Below are positions 42,549 through 52,589 of a stretch of 64,000 nucleotides of DNA, in pieces. Source of the stretch: Gemmatimonadaceae bacterium (GTDB lineage Bacteria; Gemmatimonadota; Gemmatimonadetes; Gemmatimonadales; Gemmatimonadaceae). How positions within the stretch are numbered: position 1 is the stretch's first letter; each line of letters begins with the position of its first letter. The notes beneath the pieces were generated by a model, which was not told where the DNA came from, made no database searches, and saw nothing but the letters and a program-made list of their open reading frames with translations. The translations under genes and the position numbers were made by a program. The stretch spans positions 1 to 64,000 of the forward strand of contig DASYSS010000038.1 of the NCBI GenBank assembly GCA_036003045.1. Reading direction: 5' to 3'.

Positions 42549-44483
42549 ATGAGCATTCGCGAAGACCTCGAGTTCCTCGACCAGACCCAGCACGAGCTGG
42601 AATTTCTCGGCGAGGAAATGGAAGAAACGCACGGCATCGACCGACGCGACTTCGTGTTCTGGTCGCTCGTGACGGCCGCCGCGAGCACGTTCGGGTTCGG
42701 CGCGAGTGCTCTCGCCCAAGGGGCGCCGACCGCTGCACCGAACGGGGGTGCGCCGCAGCAGCCGGCCCCGCCGCCGCTCGGCAACGGCGAACCGGTCTCG
42801 TGGACGTTCCAGCCGTATCACGAAGGCACCGGTGCGCTCATGGAAAAGCTGATCAACGAGCGCGGCGCGGCGGCCTTCCAGCGCGCCACCTTCGTTGTTC
42901 AACCATGGACGGGCAAAGTCCCGACCGATCCGACCGAGATCGCGTTCCTCCCAGCGCACCGCCTCTCCGCACTCGTCAAAGCTCGCCACATCACGTCGAC
43001 GCAGCTCACGCGCATCTATCTCGACCGCATCAAGCGGCTCGATCCGACGTTGCTCTGCGCGGTCACGATCATGGAGGACCAGGCGATGGCCGAGGCGGCC
43101 AAGGCCGACGCCGACCTCAAGGCCGGCAAATACCACGGCCCGCTGCACGGCATCCCGTACGGCGTGAAGGATCTCTTCTCGACGAAGGGCGTCCGCACGA
43201 CCTGGGGCTCGAAGGATTTCGAGAACCGCATCATCGATGAAGACGCCGAAGTCGTCGTGCGGCTGCGCAACGCGGGCGCGGTGCTCATCGCCAAGCTCGC
43301 GACCGGACTCTTCGCGCAAGGCGACCAGTGGTATCGCGGACGCACCAACAACCCGTGGGACATTCGCCGCGGATCGAGCGGATCGTCGGCCGGCCCGGCG
43401 TCGGCGACAGCCGCCGGCTGCGTCGCGTTCGGGATCGGCACGGAGACGTCAGGCTCGATCGTGTCGCCGTCACGCGAGTGCGGACTCAGTTCGCTGCGTC
43501 CCACGTTCGGCCGAGTGACGCGCCATGGCGGAATGGTGCTGGCGTGGTCGCAGGACCGCGTCGGACCTCTCTGCCGCACGATCGAGGACGCGGCGATGGT
43601 CTTCAACACGATTCACGGCGTCGACCCGAAAGATCCGGGTACGATCACGGTGCCCTTCCATTTCGACCCCAATATCAAGCTCGCTTCCGTACGCATTGGC
43701 ATCGACGCGCAGGCGCCGAAGGAGTTCGTCGACAAGCTGCGCGAGCTCGGCGCGAATCCAAAGGAGATCGCCGCGCGACCCCAGATGGGGGGTGGCGGCG
43801 GGGGCGGTGGACTGGGTGTCGAGTCGGCCGCGGCGTTCGACTCATACGTGCAGTGGAAGGCGAAGGAGCTCGGCATCGACCTCGCGACGATTCCTGAGCC
43901 GCAAGGTCGCGGCGGGTTCGGCGGAGGTGGTGGTGGCAGAGGTGGACGCGGCGGAGCGCCGGGTGATTCCGTCGCGCTCGCGGGTCGCGCCGGTGGCGCG
44001 CCCGATAGCGCGGCCGCCGGTCGTCGTGGCGGCGGTGGTGGTGGCGGCGGTCGCGGCGACGCTGGAAATCCGACGGGCATGGCGGCGCTCACGCGTTGGA
44101 CCGGCGGGCGATTCCCGAAGGCGATGGACTTCGTTCAGCAGCAGCGCCGGCGTCAGATTCTCATCACGCAGATGGCCGAGCTGCTCAAGGATCTCGACAT
44201 GTACGTGCCGGGCGCCAACGGGTATGACGTTGGGCTGCACGCGCAGACGGGACATCCGTGCGCGGTCGTGCCGTACAAGTTCGAGCCGCAGCCCGCTGGT
44301 CGCGGTGGCCGGGGGGGCGGGGGCGGAGCCGCCGGCGATTCGACGACGCCACCGGTCACGTACAATCCGCAGCCGATCTGCACGGTGCTCGCGGGGAATT
44401 TGTACAACGACGACAAGATTCTCTCGGTCGCGCACCAGTATCAGATTCACACGGACTGGCACACGAAACACCCGACGCTCTAG
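42549..44483 (+). CDS. Tat-exported amidase with Gly/Arg-rich inserts
   Basis: 644-residue amidase-signature enzyme, longer than the usual ~470-500. A twin-arginine signal (GIDRRDFVFWSLVTAAAS) follows an acidic N-tail. The Ser-cisSer-Lys triad is intact: Lys in IPYGVKDLFS, cis-Ser in GSSGSSAGPASAT, nucleophile Ser in GIGTETSGSI. After about residue 410 come Gly-only runs and a GRGGRGG-type stretch (roughly 455-515), then another near 590. These interrupt the C-terminal half of the fold. It hydrolyses an unknown amide in the periplasm. It precedes a second Tat protein by 17 nt. Confidence 0.88.
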   Translation: MSIREDLEFLDQTQHELEFLGEEMEETHGIDRRDFVFWSLVTAAASTFGFGASALAQGAPTAAPNGGAPQQPAPPPLGNGEPVSWTFQPYHEGTGALMEKLINERGAAAFQRATFVVQPWTGKVPTDPTEIAFLPAHRLSALVKARHITSTQLTRIYLDRIKRLDPTLLCAVTIMEDQAMAEAAKADADLKAGKYHGPLHGIPYGVKDLFSTKGVRTTWGSKDFENRIIDEDAEVVVRLRNAGAVLIAKLATGLFAQGDQWYRGRTNNPWDIRRGSSGSSAGPASATAAGCVAFGIGTETSGSIVSPSRECGLSSLRPTFGRVTRHGGMVLAWSQDRVGPLCRTIEDAAMVFNTIHGVDPKDPGTITVPFHFDPNIKLASVRIGIDAQAPKEFVDKLRELGANPKEIAARPQMGGGGGGGGLGVESAAAFDSYVQWKAKELGIDLATIPEPQGRGGFGGGGGGRGGRGGAPGDSVALAGRAGGAPDSAAAGRRGGGGGGGGRGDAGNPTGMAALTRWTGGRFPKAMDFVQQQRRRQILITQMAELLKDLDMYVPGANGYDVGLHAQTGHPCAVVPYKFEPQPAGRGGRGGGGGAAGDSTTPPVTYNPQPICTVLAGNLYNDDKILSVAHQYQIHTDWHTKHPTL

Positions 44484-44500
44484 TAGGAGTCCTGTCAGCG

Positions 44501-45112
44501 ATGCAACGCCGCGATCTACTGAAAGCGTTCGGCGCCGCGACGGCGCTCGCGTTCATCCCTCGCGATGCGATGGCCATATGGGCGCGCGTCGCGAGCGGCG
44601 TGCGCCCAGCCGGCGGCCTCACCGACGCACAACTGTCGCTCGTCGGCGCGATCGCCGACACGATTCTTCCGCGGAGCGATTCGCCGAGCGCAACGGACGT
44701 CCAGGTTCCCTCGTTCGTCGACGTGGTCGTGAGCGAGAACTACTCCGATGCTGAGCGCGCCGCGTTCCTCGCCGGACTCACGACATTGAGCACCTGGTCG
44801 CCGCCGGCGCCCACATCTGCCGACACGACCGTGCAAGCTGGGCGCTCGACGCGTTCGTTCGTCGATCTACCAGGCGAAGAACGCGGCGCTCTCATCGAAG
44901 CGCTCGAGCACGCGCCGAGCCGCCGCGAAGAGCCGATGCGCACGTACTGGCGTCTCAAGGGACTCGTCATCCACGGCTACTTCACGAGCGAGCGCGTTTC
45001 CAAGGAAGTGCTCCACGTCGAAGTCATGCCGGGCCGATTCGAGGGGTCGGCGCCGCTCGCTGCCCCGGCCCCAGCGCACCGCAGCGGGGACCACGAAGCG
45101 GCGCGAAGTTAA
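44501..45112 (+). CDS. gluconate 2-dehydrogenase subunit 3-like Tat protein
   Basis: 203 residues from ATG 44501, with AGGAG at 44485. Tat signal MQRRDLLKAFGAATALAFIP. The core matches gluconate dehydrogenase subunit 3: LSLVGAIADTILPRSDSPSA, VPSFVDVVVSENYSDAER, EPMRTYWRLKGLVIHGYFT. Such proteins accompany a GMC flavoprotein subunit and help its export or assembly. A suitable GMC partner is encoded 3.2 kb downstream (48301), beyond PadR and ADOP. The C-terminus is an Ala/Pro-rich tail. Confidence 0.85.
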   Translation: MQRRDLLKAFGAATALAFIPRDAMAIWARVASGVRPAGGLTDAQLSLVGAIADTILPRSDSPSATDVQVPSFVDVVVSENYSDAERAAFLAGLTTLSTWSPPAPTSADTTVQAGRSTRSFVDLPGEERGALIEALEHAPSRREEPMRTYWRLKGLVIHGYFTSERVSKEVLHVEVMPGRFEGSAPLAAPAPAHRSGDHEAARS

Positions 45113-45155
45113 TTCAATCGTAATCGACGACACGTCGTCCGCTAATCCCGGGCGA

Positions 45156-45184
45156 TTGACACATCGTCCTGGAGTCGCATATGT
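45156..45184 (+). promoter_or_regulatory. padR promoter
   Basis: A perfect -35 TTGACA (45156-45161) is followed after exactly 17 nt by ATATGT (45179-45184), or TATGTG with 18 nt. The -10 lies inside the palindromic operator, so repressor binding would block RNA polymerase. Confidence 0.7.
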
Positions 45185-45199
45185 GTGGCTCACACATAT
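45179..45199. promoter_or_regulatory. PadR operator palindrome
   Basis: Perfect inverted repeat: arms ATATGTGTG (45179-45187) and CACACATAT (45191-45199) around GCT. It contains the ATGT...ACAT words known for PadR operators and ends 14 nt before the padR start. Its position over the -10 suggests autorepression of padR and the permease gene. Confidence 0.8.
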
Positions 45200-45213
45200 C
45201 AGACTCCCCCCCC

Positions 45214-45546
45214 ATGCTCACCGACGAGCTCAAAAAGGGCAGTGCCGAGTTTTTGGTGTTGTCGTTGCTCGACGCCGAGCCGCGCCACGGGTACGAGCTC
45301 CAGAAGTTGATCGAATCACGATCGGCCGGCGTTCTCGTATTTCACGTCGCCTCGCTCTATCCCCTCCTCTATCGAATGGAGGAGCGTGGGCTGATCCTCG
45401 GGCGGTGGGTGGAAAAAGCCGGTGAGCGGCGCCGCCGCTACTATCGAATCACACCCGCCGGCCGCTCCGCGCTCGAGGCCCAGCGCACGACCTGGCGCGA
45501 GTTCGTCGGCGCGATCAACCGGGTCGCGGGGGTGCGTTATGCGTGA
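45214..45546 (+). CDS. PadR-family transcriptional repressor
   Basis: 110 residues from ATG 45214 (MLTDELKKGSAEFLVLSLLD). The winged-helix domain of PadR is complete: EPRHGYELQKLIESRS, FHVASLYPLLYRMEERGLI, and the wing KAGERRRRYYRITPAGR. The earlier ATG at 45181 would put the operator inside the gene and is rejected. It overlaps the permease gene by 8 nt. PadR next to ADOP permeases is a recurrent pair in Acidobacteriota and Gemmatimonadota; PadR probably represses both. Confidence 0.93.
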   Translation: MLTDELKKGSAEFLVLSLLDAEPRHGYELQKLIESRSAGVLVFHVASLYPLLYRMEERGLILGRWVEKAGERRRRYYRITPAGRSALEAQRTTWREFVGAINRVAGVRYA

Positions 45547-48223
45547 GCGAAACGGAACATTCGATTGGCGCTCCGACGTTCGCGCGCGCCTCGCCGGCGC
45601 CAAGTTGCGCCCCGAGGACGAAGCGCAAATCGTCGAAGAGGTCGGGCACCACCTCGAGCAACAGTTCGAGGAGATGACCCCCAGGGTCGGACAGAAGGCC
45701 GCGCGCGAGGCACTGCTCGCGCAACTTCACGAGCGGGAGTTCGACCAAGCGGTCGCTGGAAAGCGCCGTCGCGAGGCGCCGAGCCGGGCACGCGTCTGGA
45801 CGTCGTCGTCGATCCTGCAAGACATTCGATATGGGCTTCGTTCGCTGCGGCGCAGTCCGGGGACGCTCGTGGCAGGTAGCGCGGCGCTGGCGCTCGGCAT
45901 CGGGCTCACGACGATGATGTTCAGCGTGATCTATGGGCTGCTCATCAAGGGCCTGCCGTACGACGATCCGTCGCGAATCGCGGTCGTCAAATTCATCGAT
46001 CCGACACAGCCGGGTGTTGACGCGCTGGTGCCGCTGGCCGACGTTACGAAATATCGGACGCAGCAACGGTCGTTCGAGTTCCTTGGCGGCTATTCCGACG
46101 CGACCGTGAACGTCAGCGGCGGCGATCGCCCCGACCGTGTGCAAGCCTCGCGCGTGACGCGCGGCGTCCTCGACGTCGCGCGCGTTCGCCCCCGACTCGG
46201 TCGGCTCTTCGTCGAGGCGGACGTCGCTGCCGACGCACCGCCGACGGCGGTCCTCAGCTACGCGCTCTGGCGCGATCGGTTCGCGGCCGATTCCAGCGCG
46301 CTCGGTACCACGCTTCGGGTGGACGGCCGTCCGCATACCATCGTCGGCGTCATGCCACCGGGGTTCGAGTTTCCGGCCAGCACGAGAGTGTGGCTGCCGC
46401 TACCGACGGATCCCGCGCCCGCGCAGGCGGCCGGCGGAGGGCCGGTCGTCAGTCTCATCGGCCGACTGCGCCCCGACGTGCCGTACGACAATGCCAACGC
46501 CGAATTCAAGGAGCTGGCGCGACAGATCGCGGCCGCACGCCCGGTGGCGGATACCAACAGCCATCTGCGAATCGCCGTCCTGCCCTTCGTGCGCGCGAGC
46601 GTGAACCCGCGCTTCTTCACGCTTCTCTACGCGATGCTCGGCGCCGTTTTTCTGGTGCTGCTCGTCGCGTGCGCCAATGTCACGAACCTTCTCCTCGACC
46701 GAGCGGTGAACCGTTCGCGTGAGATCGGAATCCGTACGGCACTTGGCGCGTCACGCCTCGCCGTGATGCGACAATCGCTCGTCGAATCGGGCATTCTCGC
46801 CATCATCGCGGCGTGCCTCGGCATGGCAATCGCGCAGCTCGGGATCACGCTGTTCAATCGCGCGGTCGCCGGGGCGCCCGGACCGATGTTCTGGATGGAT
46901 GTTCGTCTCCATCCACCGGTGCTGGCATTCGTCGTGGCGGTCGCGATAGCGGCAAGTCTCGTATCGGGGTTGCTCCCGGCCATCCAGTCGTCACGCCTCG
47001 ACGTGGCGGCGATCCTCAAGGATGAGTCGCACGGCGCGTCATCGCTGCGCGTCGGACGTCTCAGCCGGGCGATCGTCGTCGTTCAAATCGCCGTCTCGTC
47101 CGCCGTGTTGCTCGCCTCGGGATTCATCACGCGAACGATCGTCGAACTGCGCAACGTCGATCCGCGATTCGACACTCGAGGAATCACGACGGCGCACGTC
47201 ACGCTGGCCACTCGCGACACGTCTCGCCAACGCGCTTTCTTCGAGGCGCTCGCGCGCGACGTCGAGAAACTTCCGGGACACGAGGACCTGTACGTCGGCG
47301 CCGGCCTGCCGGGAACGGGGTGGATCGCGCACCATATCACGGTCGAAGGCCAAACGTATCGTGGCGACCGCGATCACCCGATCGCCCGAACGCTCAGCGT
47401 CACGCCCGGTTTCTTCCAAACCTTCGGCGTTCGTGTCGTCCGTGGGCGGACGATTGCAGCCGGCGACCGGGCCGGGACCGAAGGCGTCGCCGTGGTGAGC
47501 GAGTCCTACGCTCGCCGCGTGCTCAAGGGTCGTGACCCGATCGGCGGTCGACTTCGTGTCTCATCAGCGCCGGACGCGCCTTGGCTCACCGTTGTCGGCG
47601 TCATCCCCACGTTGTTCGCCTCGACGTTCGACGACCCCTGGCCACCGGAGGTGTTGACGTCATTCTCGCAGCAGACCGGCGTTGCCTCCGCCGCGCTGGC
47701 GTTTAGGGGAGGGGGCGACGGCGCGTCCGCCGCGGCCGCCTTGCGCAAAATCGTCGCGGCGATTGATCCCGAGGTTCCGGTCTACGGCGTGCAGAGCATG
47801 ACCGACGTCATGGCGCAGCCGCTGTTCCTGTTCGACGTGTTCGCCAGCATGTTCGTGGTCTTCGGCGTCGTAGCCCTCGCGCTGTCCGCGATCGGACTGT
47901 ACGCCGTGATGACGTTCTCGGTCAGCCGCCGCGCCCGCGAGATGGGAATCCGGCTCGCGCTCGGCGCGACGGCCGGGGCGGTGCTGCGTCTGATCGCTCG
48001 CCAAGGCGCGCGACAAACGGCGCTTGGCATGGCGATCGGATTCTCTTTGGGCATGCTGCTCGTGCGCGCGATTGCCGCATCGCTTTTCGGCGTGCGACCG
48101 AACGACCCAATCGTCCTCGTGGTCGTTGCCGCCGTGCTCGGCGGGTCGGCGACGATCGCGTGCGTCGTTCCGGCGCGTCGAGCCACGCGCGTCGATCCTG
48201 TCGTGGCGCTTCGATCGGAATGA
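45539..48223 (+). CDS. ADOP-family ABC transporter permease (FtsX/MacB-like)
   Basis: 894 residues from ATG 45539. An N-terminal ~85-residue ADOP-specific region (FDWRSDVRARLAGAKLRPED, EEVGHHLEQQFEEM) precedes DIRYGLRSLRRSPGTLVAG. Two MacB periplasmic domains and two FtsX domains follow, as in acidobacterial duplicated orphan permeases. Repeated signatures are ANVTNLLLDRAVNRSREIGI with RTALGASR, and SRRAREMGIRLALGATAG. About eight membrane helices. No ATPase gene is adjacent, which is usual for orphan permeases. Likely exports a compound or couples to a distant MacB-type ATPase; the ligand of PadR may be its substrate. Confidence 0.93.
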   Translation: MRERNGTFDWRSDVRARLAGAKLRPEDEAQIVEEVGHHLEQQFEEMTPRVGQKAAREALLAQLHEREFDQAVAGKRRREAPSRARVWTSSSILQDIRYGLRSLRRSPGTLVAGSAALALGIGLTTMMFSVIYGLLIKGLPYDDPSRIAVVKFIDPTQPGVDALVPLADVTKYRTQQRSFEFLGGYSDATVNVSGGDRPDRVQASRVTRGVLDVARVRPRLGRLFVEADVAADAPPTAVLSYALWRDRFAADSSALGTTLRVDGRPHTIVGVMPPGFEFPASTRVWLPLPTDPAPAQAAGGGPVVSLIGRLRPDVPYDNANAEFKELARQIAAARPVADTNSHLRIAVLPFVRASVNPRFFTLLYAMLGAVFLVLLVACANVTNLLLDRAVNRSREIGIRTALGASRLAVMRQSLVESGILAIIAACLGMAIAQLGITLFNRAVAGAPGPMFWMDVRLHPPVLAFVVAVAIAASLVSGLLPAIQSSRLDVAAILKDESHGASSLRVGRLSRAIVVVQIAVSSAVLLASGFITRTIVELRNVDPRFDTRGITTAHVTLATRDTSRQRAFFEALARDVEKLPGHEDLYVGAGLPGTGWIAHHITVEGQTYRGDRDHPIARTLSVTPGFFQTFGVRVVRGRTIAAGDRAGTEGVAVVSESYARRVLKGRDPIGGRLRVSSAPDAPWLTVVGVIPTLFASTFDDPWPPEVLTSFSQQTGVASAALAFRGGGDGASAAAALRKIVAAIDPEVPVYGVQSMTDVMAQPLFLFDVFASMFVVFGVVALALSAIGLYAVMTFSVSRRAREMGIRLALGATAGAVLRLIARQGARQTALGMAIGFSLGMLLVRAIAASLFGVRPNDPIVLVVVAAVLGGSATIACVVPARRATRVDPVVALRSE

Positions 48224-48260
48224 CTTGACGACCGCGGAGGGTCGGGCCAGCATAGACGAC

Positions 48261-48308
48261 ATGAACCTCCTCCTCCCGATCCTCCACGAAAAACCGACGC
48301 ATGCGTGA
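48261..48308 (+). CDS. possible 15-aa leader ORF before the GMC gene
   Basis: ATG 48261 opens MNLLLPILHEKPTHA and stops inside the GMC gene, sharing ATGCGTGA with its start. The same eight bases form the PadR/ADOP junction. Neither this ORF nor the GMC gene has a clear Shine-Dalgarno, so coupling may help GMC translation. It may also be chance. Confidence 0.25.
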   Translation: MNLLLPILHEKPTHA

Positions 48309-49988
48309 CACCACGCATTTCGACGCGATCGTCGTCGGCTCGGGGATCTCCGGCGGCTGGGCGGCCAAAGAGCTCACTGAGCAGGGACTCAAGACGCTCG
48401 TGCTCGAGGCCGGCGGCCCCGTCGATCCGAACCACGACTTCGTCGAGCACGTCCAACCGTGGCAGATGCATTTCCGCGGGCTCGGCGACCGCAAGCTGCT
48501 CGAGGCGGATCATCCGATCCAACGCGAGTGCTACGCGTGCGACGAGGTGGGACACAAGTTCTTCGTGAAGGACGCGGAGAATCCGTACACGAACCCGGCC
48601 GACGCGCCCTTCCGGTGGTTCCGCGGCCGGCAAGTTGGCGGACGGTCCATCACGTGGGGTCGCCAGGTGTATCGCTGGAGCGATCTCGATTTCACCGCGA
48701 ACGCGAAGGACGGCCACGGCAACGACTGGCCGATCCGCTATTCCGACATAGCCCCGTGGTATTCGCACGTCGAGCGTTTTATCGGGATCACCGGTGCACG
48801 CGAGGGCTTGTCGCAGCTGCCCGACGGCGAATTCCTGCCGCCGATGCAGATGACCGCCGTCGAGCACGACGCTCGGCCCAAGATCCTCAAGGCGTTCAAC
48901 AACGAACGCGTGATGACGATCGGCCGCGCGGCGATTCTGACCAAGAATCACAACGGTCGGCTGGCCTGCCACTACTGCGGCCCGTGCGAGCGCGGCTGCA
49001 TCACGCACTCGTACTTCAATAGTCTAGGGTCGACTCTGCCCGCCGCGTCGAAGACGGGCAACCTCACGCTGCGCCCGAACAGCGTCGTCGCGGAGGTGCT
49101 CTACGATCCCAAGAAGTCTCGCGCCAGCGGCGTCCGCGTGATCGACGCCAACACGATGGAATCCCGCGAGTACACGGCGCGCGTCGTGTTCTTGTGCGCG
49201 TCGACGATCGAGTCGGTCCGCCTGCTGCTCAACTCGAAGAGCGCGCGCTTCCCCGACGGCCTCGCCAACTCGAGCGGCTTGCTCGGCCGCTACGTGATGG
49301 ACCATCACTACGGATCGGGCGCGGGCGGCACGGTGCCGGGCTTCACCGACAAGCGAACGATCGGCCACCGCCCGAACGGCATCTACATCGTCCGCTTCAG
49401 GAACGTGACGACTGAGCATCCGAATTTCCTGCGCGGCTACGGGATGCAGGGCGGCTCAGGGCGGGGCGGTTGGGGACGCGGGTCCAGTATGCCGGGGTAC
49501 GGCGCGGCGTTCAAGCAGTCGCTGATCGACGAGCTCGGGCCGTGGTCGCTGTCGGCGTCGGGTTGGGGCGAAACGCTTCCCCACCCCGACAACCGCGTCA
49601 CGCTCGATCCCGACGTCAAGGACAAGTGGGGCATTCCTGCCGCGCACATGGACGTGCGCTGGCGCGAGAACGAGCGGGCGATGGACGAGGACATGAAGAC
49701 CGCGATGGCCGAGATGCTCGACGCCGCGGGCTGTACGGACATCCGCACGCATGGGTCGAACAATCCGCCGGGCCACTGCATCCACGAGATGGGCGGCGCC
49801 CGCATGAGCAAGACAGCCACCGAGGGCGTGCTCAATCGCTGGAACCAGGCGTGGGACGTGAAGAACCTCTTCATCACCGACGGCGCGTGCATGGCGAGCA
49901 ACGGCTGCCAGAATCCGAGCATCACGTACATGGCCCTCACCGCGCGCGCGGTGTCGCACGCCGTGACGCTCACGAAGCAGAACGCGCT

Positions 49989-49992
<4 letters not shown>
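48301..49992 (+). CDS. GMC-family oxidoreductase
   Basis: 563 residues. FAD motif DAIVVGSGISGGWAAKELTE at residues 8-27, then LVLEAGG. A cysteine cluster CHYCGPCERGC near 223-233 may hold a prosthetic group. The substrate domain and C-terminal signature include HEMGGARMSK and FITDGACMASNGCQNPS, with the catalytic His/Asn region near the end. No signal peptide, in keeping with co-export with a Tat-bearing subunit 3 protein (44501-45112). Oxidises a sugar alcohol, aldose or related alcohol; the acceptor may be a cytochrome not seen here. Confidence 0.9.
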
Positions 49993-50855
<863 letters not shown>

Positions 50856-50917
50856 ACGGCGATGACGCTGATCGGGCGCCGGTGCGCCCCGGCGAGTTTC
50901 GATCGGCGGACGACAAA

Positions 50918-50985
50918 ACTCAACGCAGACGACACAGACTTTGAAAGGCGATCCAGCCTGCGTTCTCTGCATCGAATTTTCTCGC
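50918..50985. repeat. interspersed repeat fragment
   Basis: AAAACTCAACGCAGACGACA and CAGCCTGCGTTCTCTGCATCG match the word family of 14365-14480 (AAAACTCAACGCAGATG). It looks like a degenerate, shorter copy between the isomerase and ilvE. No gene in the 230-bp gap. Confidence 0.45.
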
Positions 50986-51085
50986 CCGAGTTGGTAGCCC
51001 GAGGCGCCAAAATGACGGACTGCCGCTTGCCTCGCTCTAGCACTCGCGGCATACTCCCACGGTCGACCTCCAACTCTCGGGAACC

Positions 51086-52036
51086 ATGGCCCCCTTCACC
51101 AAATCCGACTTCATCTGGCTCAACGGCGAGCTCGTGCGCTGGGCCGACGCCACCATCAACGTCAGCGCCCACGCGCTCCAATACGGCACGGGCGTCTTCG
51201 AGGGAATGCGTTGCTATGAGACGCCCGAAGGCCCCGCGATCTTCCGTCTCGACGCGCACATCAGGCGCCTCTTCATGTCGGCGTCCTTCTACGAGATCGA
51301 CATTCCGTTCGACTTCAACCAGCTGTGCGCCGCCTCGCTCGAGGTCGTTCGCGCGAACGGGCTCACGAACGCGTACCTCCGGCCGCTCGCGTTCTTCGAC
51401 TCGTACAGCTTCGCCGTGTGGCCGAAGGATTGTCCGGTGAGCGTGGCGATCATCGCCGTCCCCGGCAAACCGTACTTCCAGGGCGAATCCAACCGCGGCG
51501 TGCGCACGACCGTCTCGACGGTCTCACGCATCGACTCATCGACGCTTCCGCCCTTCGTCAAAGCCTGCGGCCACTACACCAACTCGGTGCGCGCCGTCCA
51601 GGAAGCGATTCGCCGCGGCTACGATGACGCGATTCTGCTCAACTCGAAGGGGGATGTCGCGGAAGGCTCCGGCGCGAACCTGTTCATCGTCCGCGACGGA
51701 ACGCTCATCACGAACGACATGGACGCGTCGATCGTCATGGGTATCACCCGCGACAGCGTGCTCAAGATCGCCCACGACCTCGGAATCACGGTCAACGTGC
51801 GTCCCATCAGCACGACCGACATCGCGCTCGCCGACGAGTTGTTCTTCTCCGGCACGGCGGTCGAGATCATGCCGATCACCGAAGTCGACGGACGCGCGCT
51901 CGGCGACGGCCGCCCAGGCATGGTCACGAAGCGCATCCAGCAGGCGTTCTTCGACGTCGTGTACGGGCGCGACGCCGACTATCGCGAGTGGCTGGCCTAC
52001 GCTGGCGCGTCGAGCGAGGCGGTCGCCGGCGTCTGA
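51086..52036 (+). CDS. ilvE: branched-chain amino acid aminotransferase
   Basis: 316-residue class IV PLP aminotransferase. N-terminus SDFIWLNGELVRWADATINV and HALQYGTGVFEGMRCYETP are typical of IlvE. The PLP lysine lies in PPFVKACGHYTNSVRAVQEA. The phosphate-binding part is DVAEGSGANLFIVRDG and the late motif is FFSGTAVEIMPITEVDG. Interconverts Leu/Ile/Val and their 2-oxo acids. The Lys neighbourhood (KACGHYTNS) differs from the more common KASGNYLNS, but the key residue is kept. Monocistronic in appearance. Confidence 0.93.
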   Translation: MAPFTKSDFIWLNGELVRWADATINVSAHALQYGTGVFEGMRCYETPEGPAIFRLDAHIRRLFMSASFYEIDIPFDFNQLCAASLEVVRANGLTNAYLRPLAFFDSYSFAVWPKDCPVSVAIIAVPGKPYFQGESNRGVRTTVSTVSRIDSSTLPPFVKACGHYTNSVRAVQEAIRRGYDDAILLNSKGDVAEGSGANLFIVRDGTLITNDMDASIVMGITRDSVLKIAHDLGITVNVRPISTTDIALADELFFSGTAVEIMPITEVDGRALGDGRPGMVTKRIQQAFFDVVYGRDADYREWLAYAGASSEAVAGV

Positions 52037-52045
52037 TCGCGCGGC

Positions 52046-52080
52046 ACCTGCCGTGGCGCGCGGCGCGCGCTACGGCAGGT
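52046..52080. terminator. hairpin between convergent ilvE and FKBP genes
   Basis: ACCTGCCGT (52046-52054) and ACGGCAGGT (52072-52080) form a perfect 9-bp stem with a GC-rich loop. It includes the stop codon of the FKBP gene. No U tract on either side, so it is a bidirectional terminator only by position. Confidence 0.5.
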
Positions 52081-52564
52081 CCTGCAGCGAATCCAGCGTG
52101 ACCGTGAAGACGAGCGTCGAGTTGCTCGGAATCGCCGGCGGACGTCCCTGTGTGCCATACGCCAACGCCGATCCGATCACGAGTCGTCGCGTGCCGCCGA
52201 TCTTCATGCCGACGATCCCCTGATCCCATCCCTGGATCACCTGACCGACGCCCAGCGTGAACGTGAGCGGCGTCTTGCCGACGTTGCTGTCAAACTGCGT
52301 CCCGTTCGCGAGCCAGCCGGTGTAGGTCACGGTCAGCCCGTGGCCCTTGGCCGCGGCGCTGCCCGTTCCGGTGACGAGATCCTGGATGTACAGCGCGTCG
52401 GAGAGTTTGGTCATCGCCGAGATGTTCACTCCCAGCGACGCCGCGTAGGTCGTGGTCGCCGGATCGGTGCCGCCTGGCGGCGCGGGGGCGACGGTTGAAT
52501 CGCCACAGCCGGCCAGCAACGCGGACACCGCGCAGGCTGCGGCGAGCGTTCTTCTTCGCAACAA
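52070..52564 (-). CDS. FKBP-type peptidyl-prolyl isomerase lipoprotein
   Basis: 164 residues from TTG 52564, chosen because AAAGGA lies 7 nt upstream and the lipoprotein signal LAAACAVSALLAGC follows. The next TTG, one codon later, is possible. The FKBP domain: YIQDLVTGTGSAAAKGHGLT, VTYTGWLANGTQFDSN, LGVGQVIQGWDQGIVGMKIG, and RRLVIGSALAYG. Catalyses proline isomerisation during folding of exported proteins, at the outer membrane or periplasm. It follows the histidine kinase by 25 nt. Confidence 0.9.
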   Translation of the reverse strand: MLRRRTLAAACAVSALLAGCGDSTVAPAPPGGTDPATTTYAASLGVNISAMTKLSDALYIQDLVTGTGSAAAKGHGLTVTYTGWLANGTQFDSNVGKTPLTFTLGVGQVIQGWDQGIVGMKIGGTRRLVIGSALAYGTQGRPPAIPSNSTLVFTVTLDSLQDLP

Positions 52565-52589
52565 GATCTGATCCTTTGTAATGAGTTGA

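Noticed and set aside
45181-45213. Longer PadR starting at ATG 45181
   Set aside because: That start would lie within the operator and downstream of the -10 box by no distance; ATG 45214 gives the normal PadR N-terminus.
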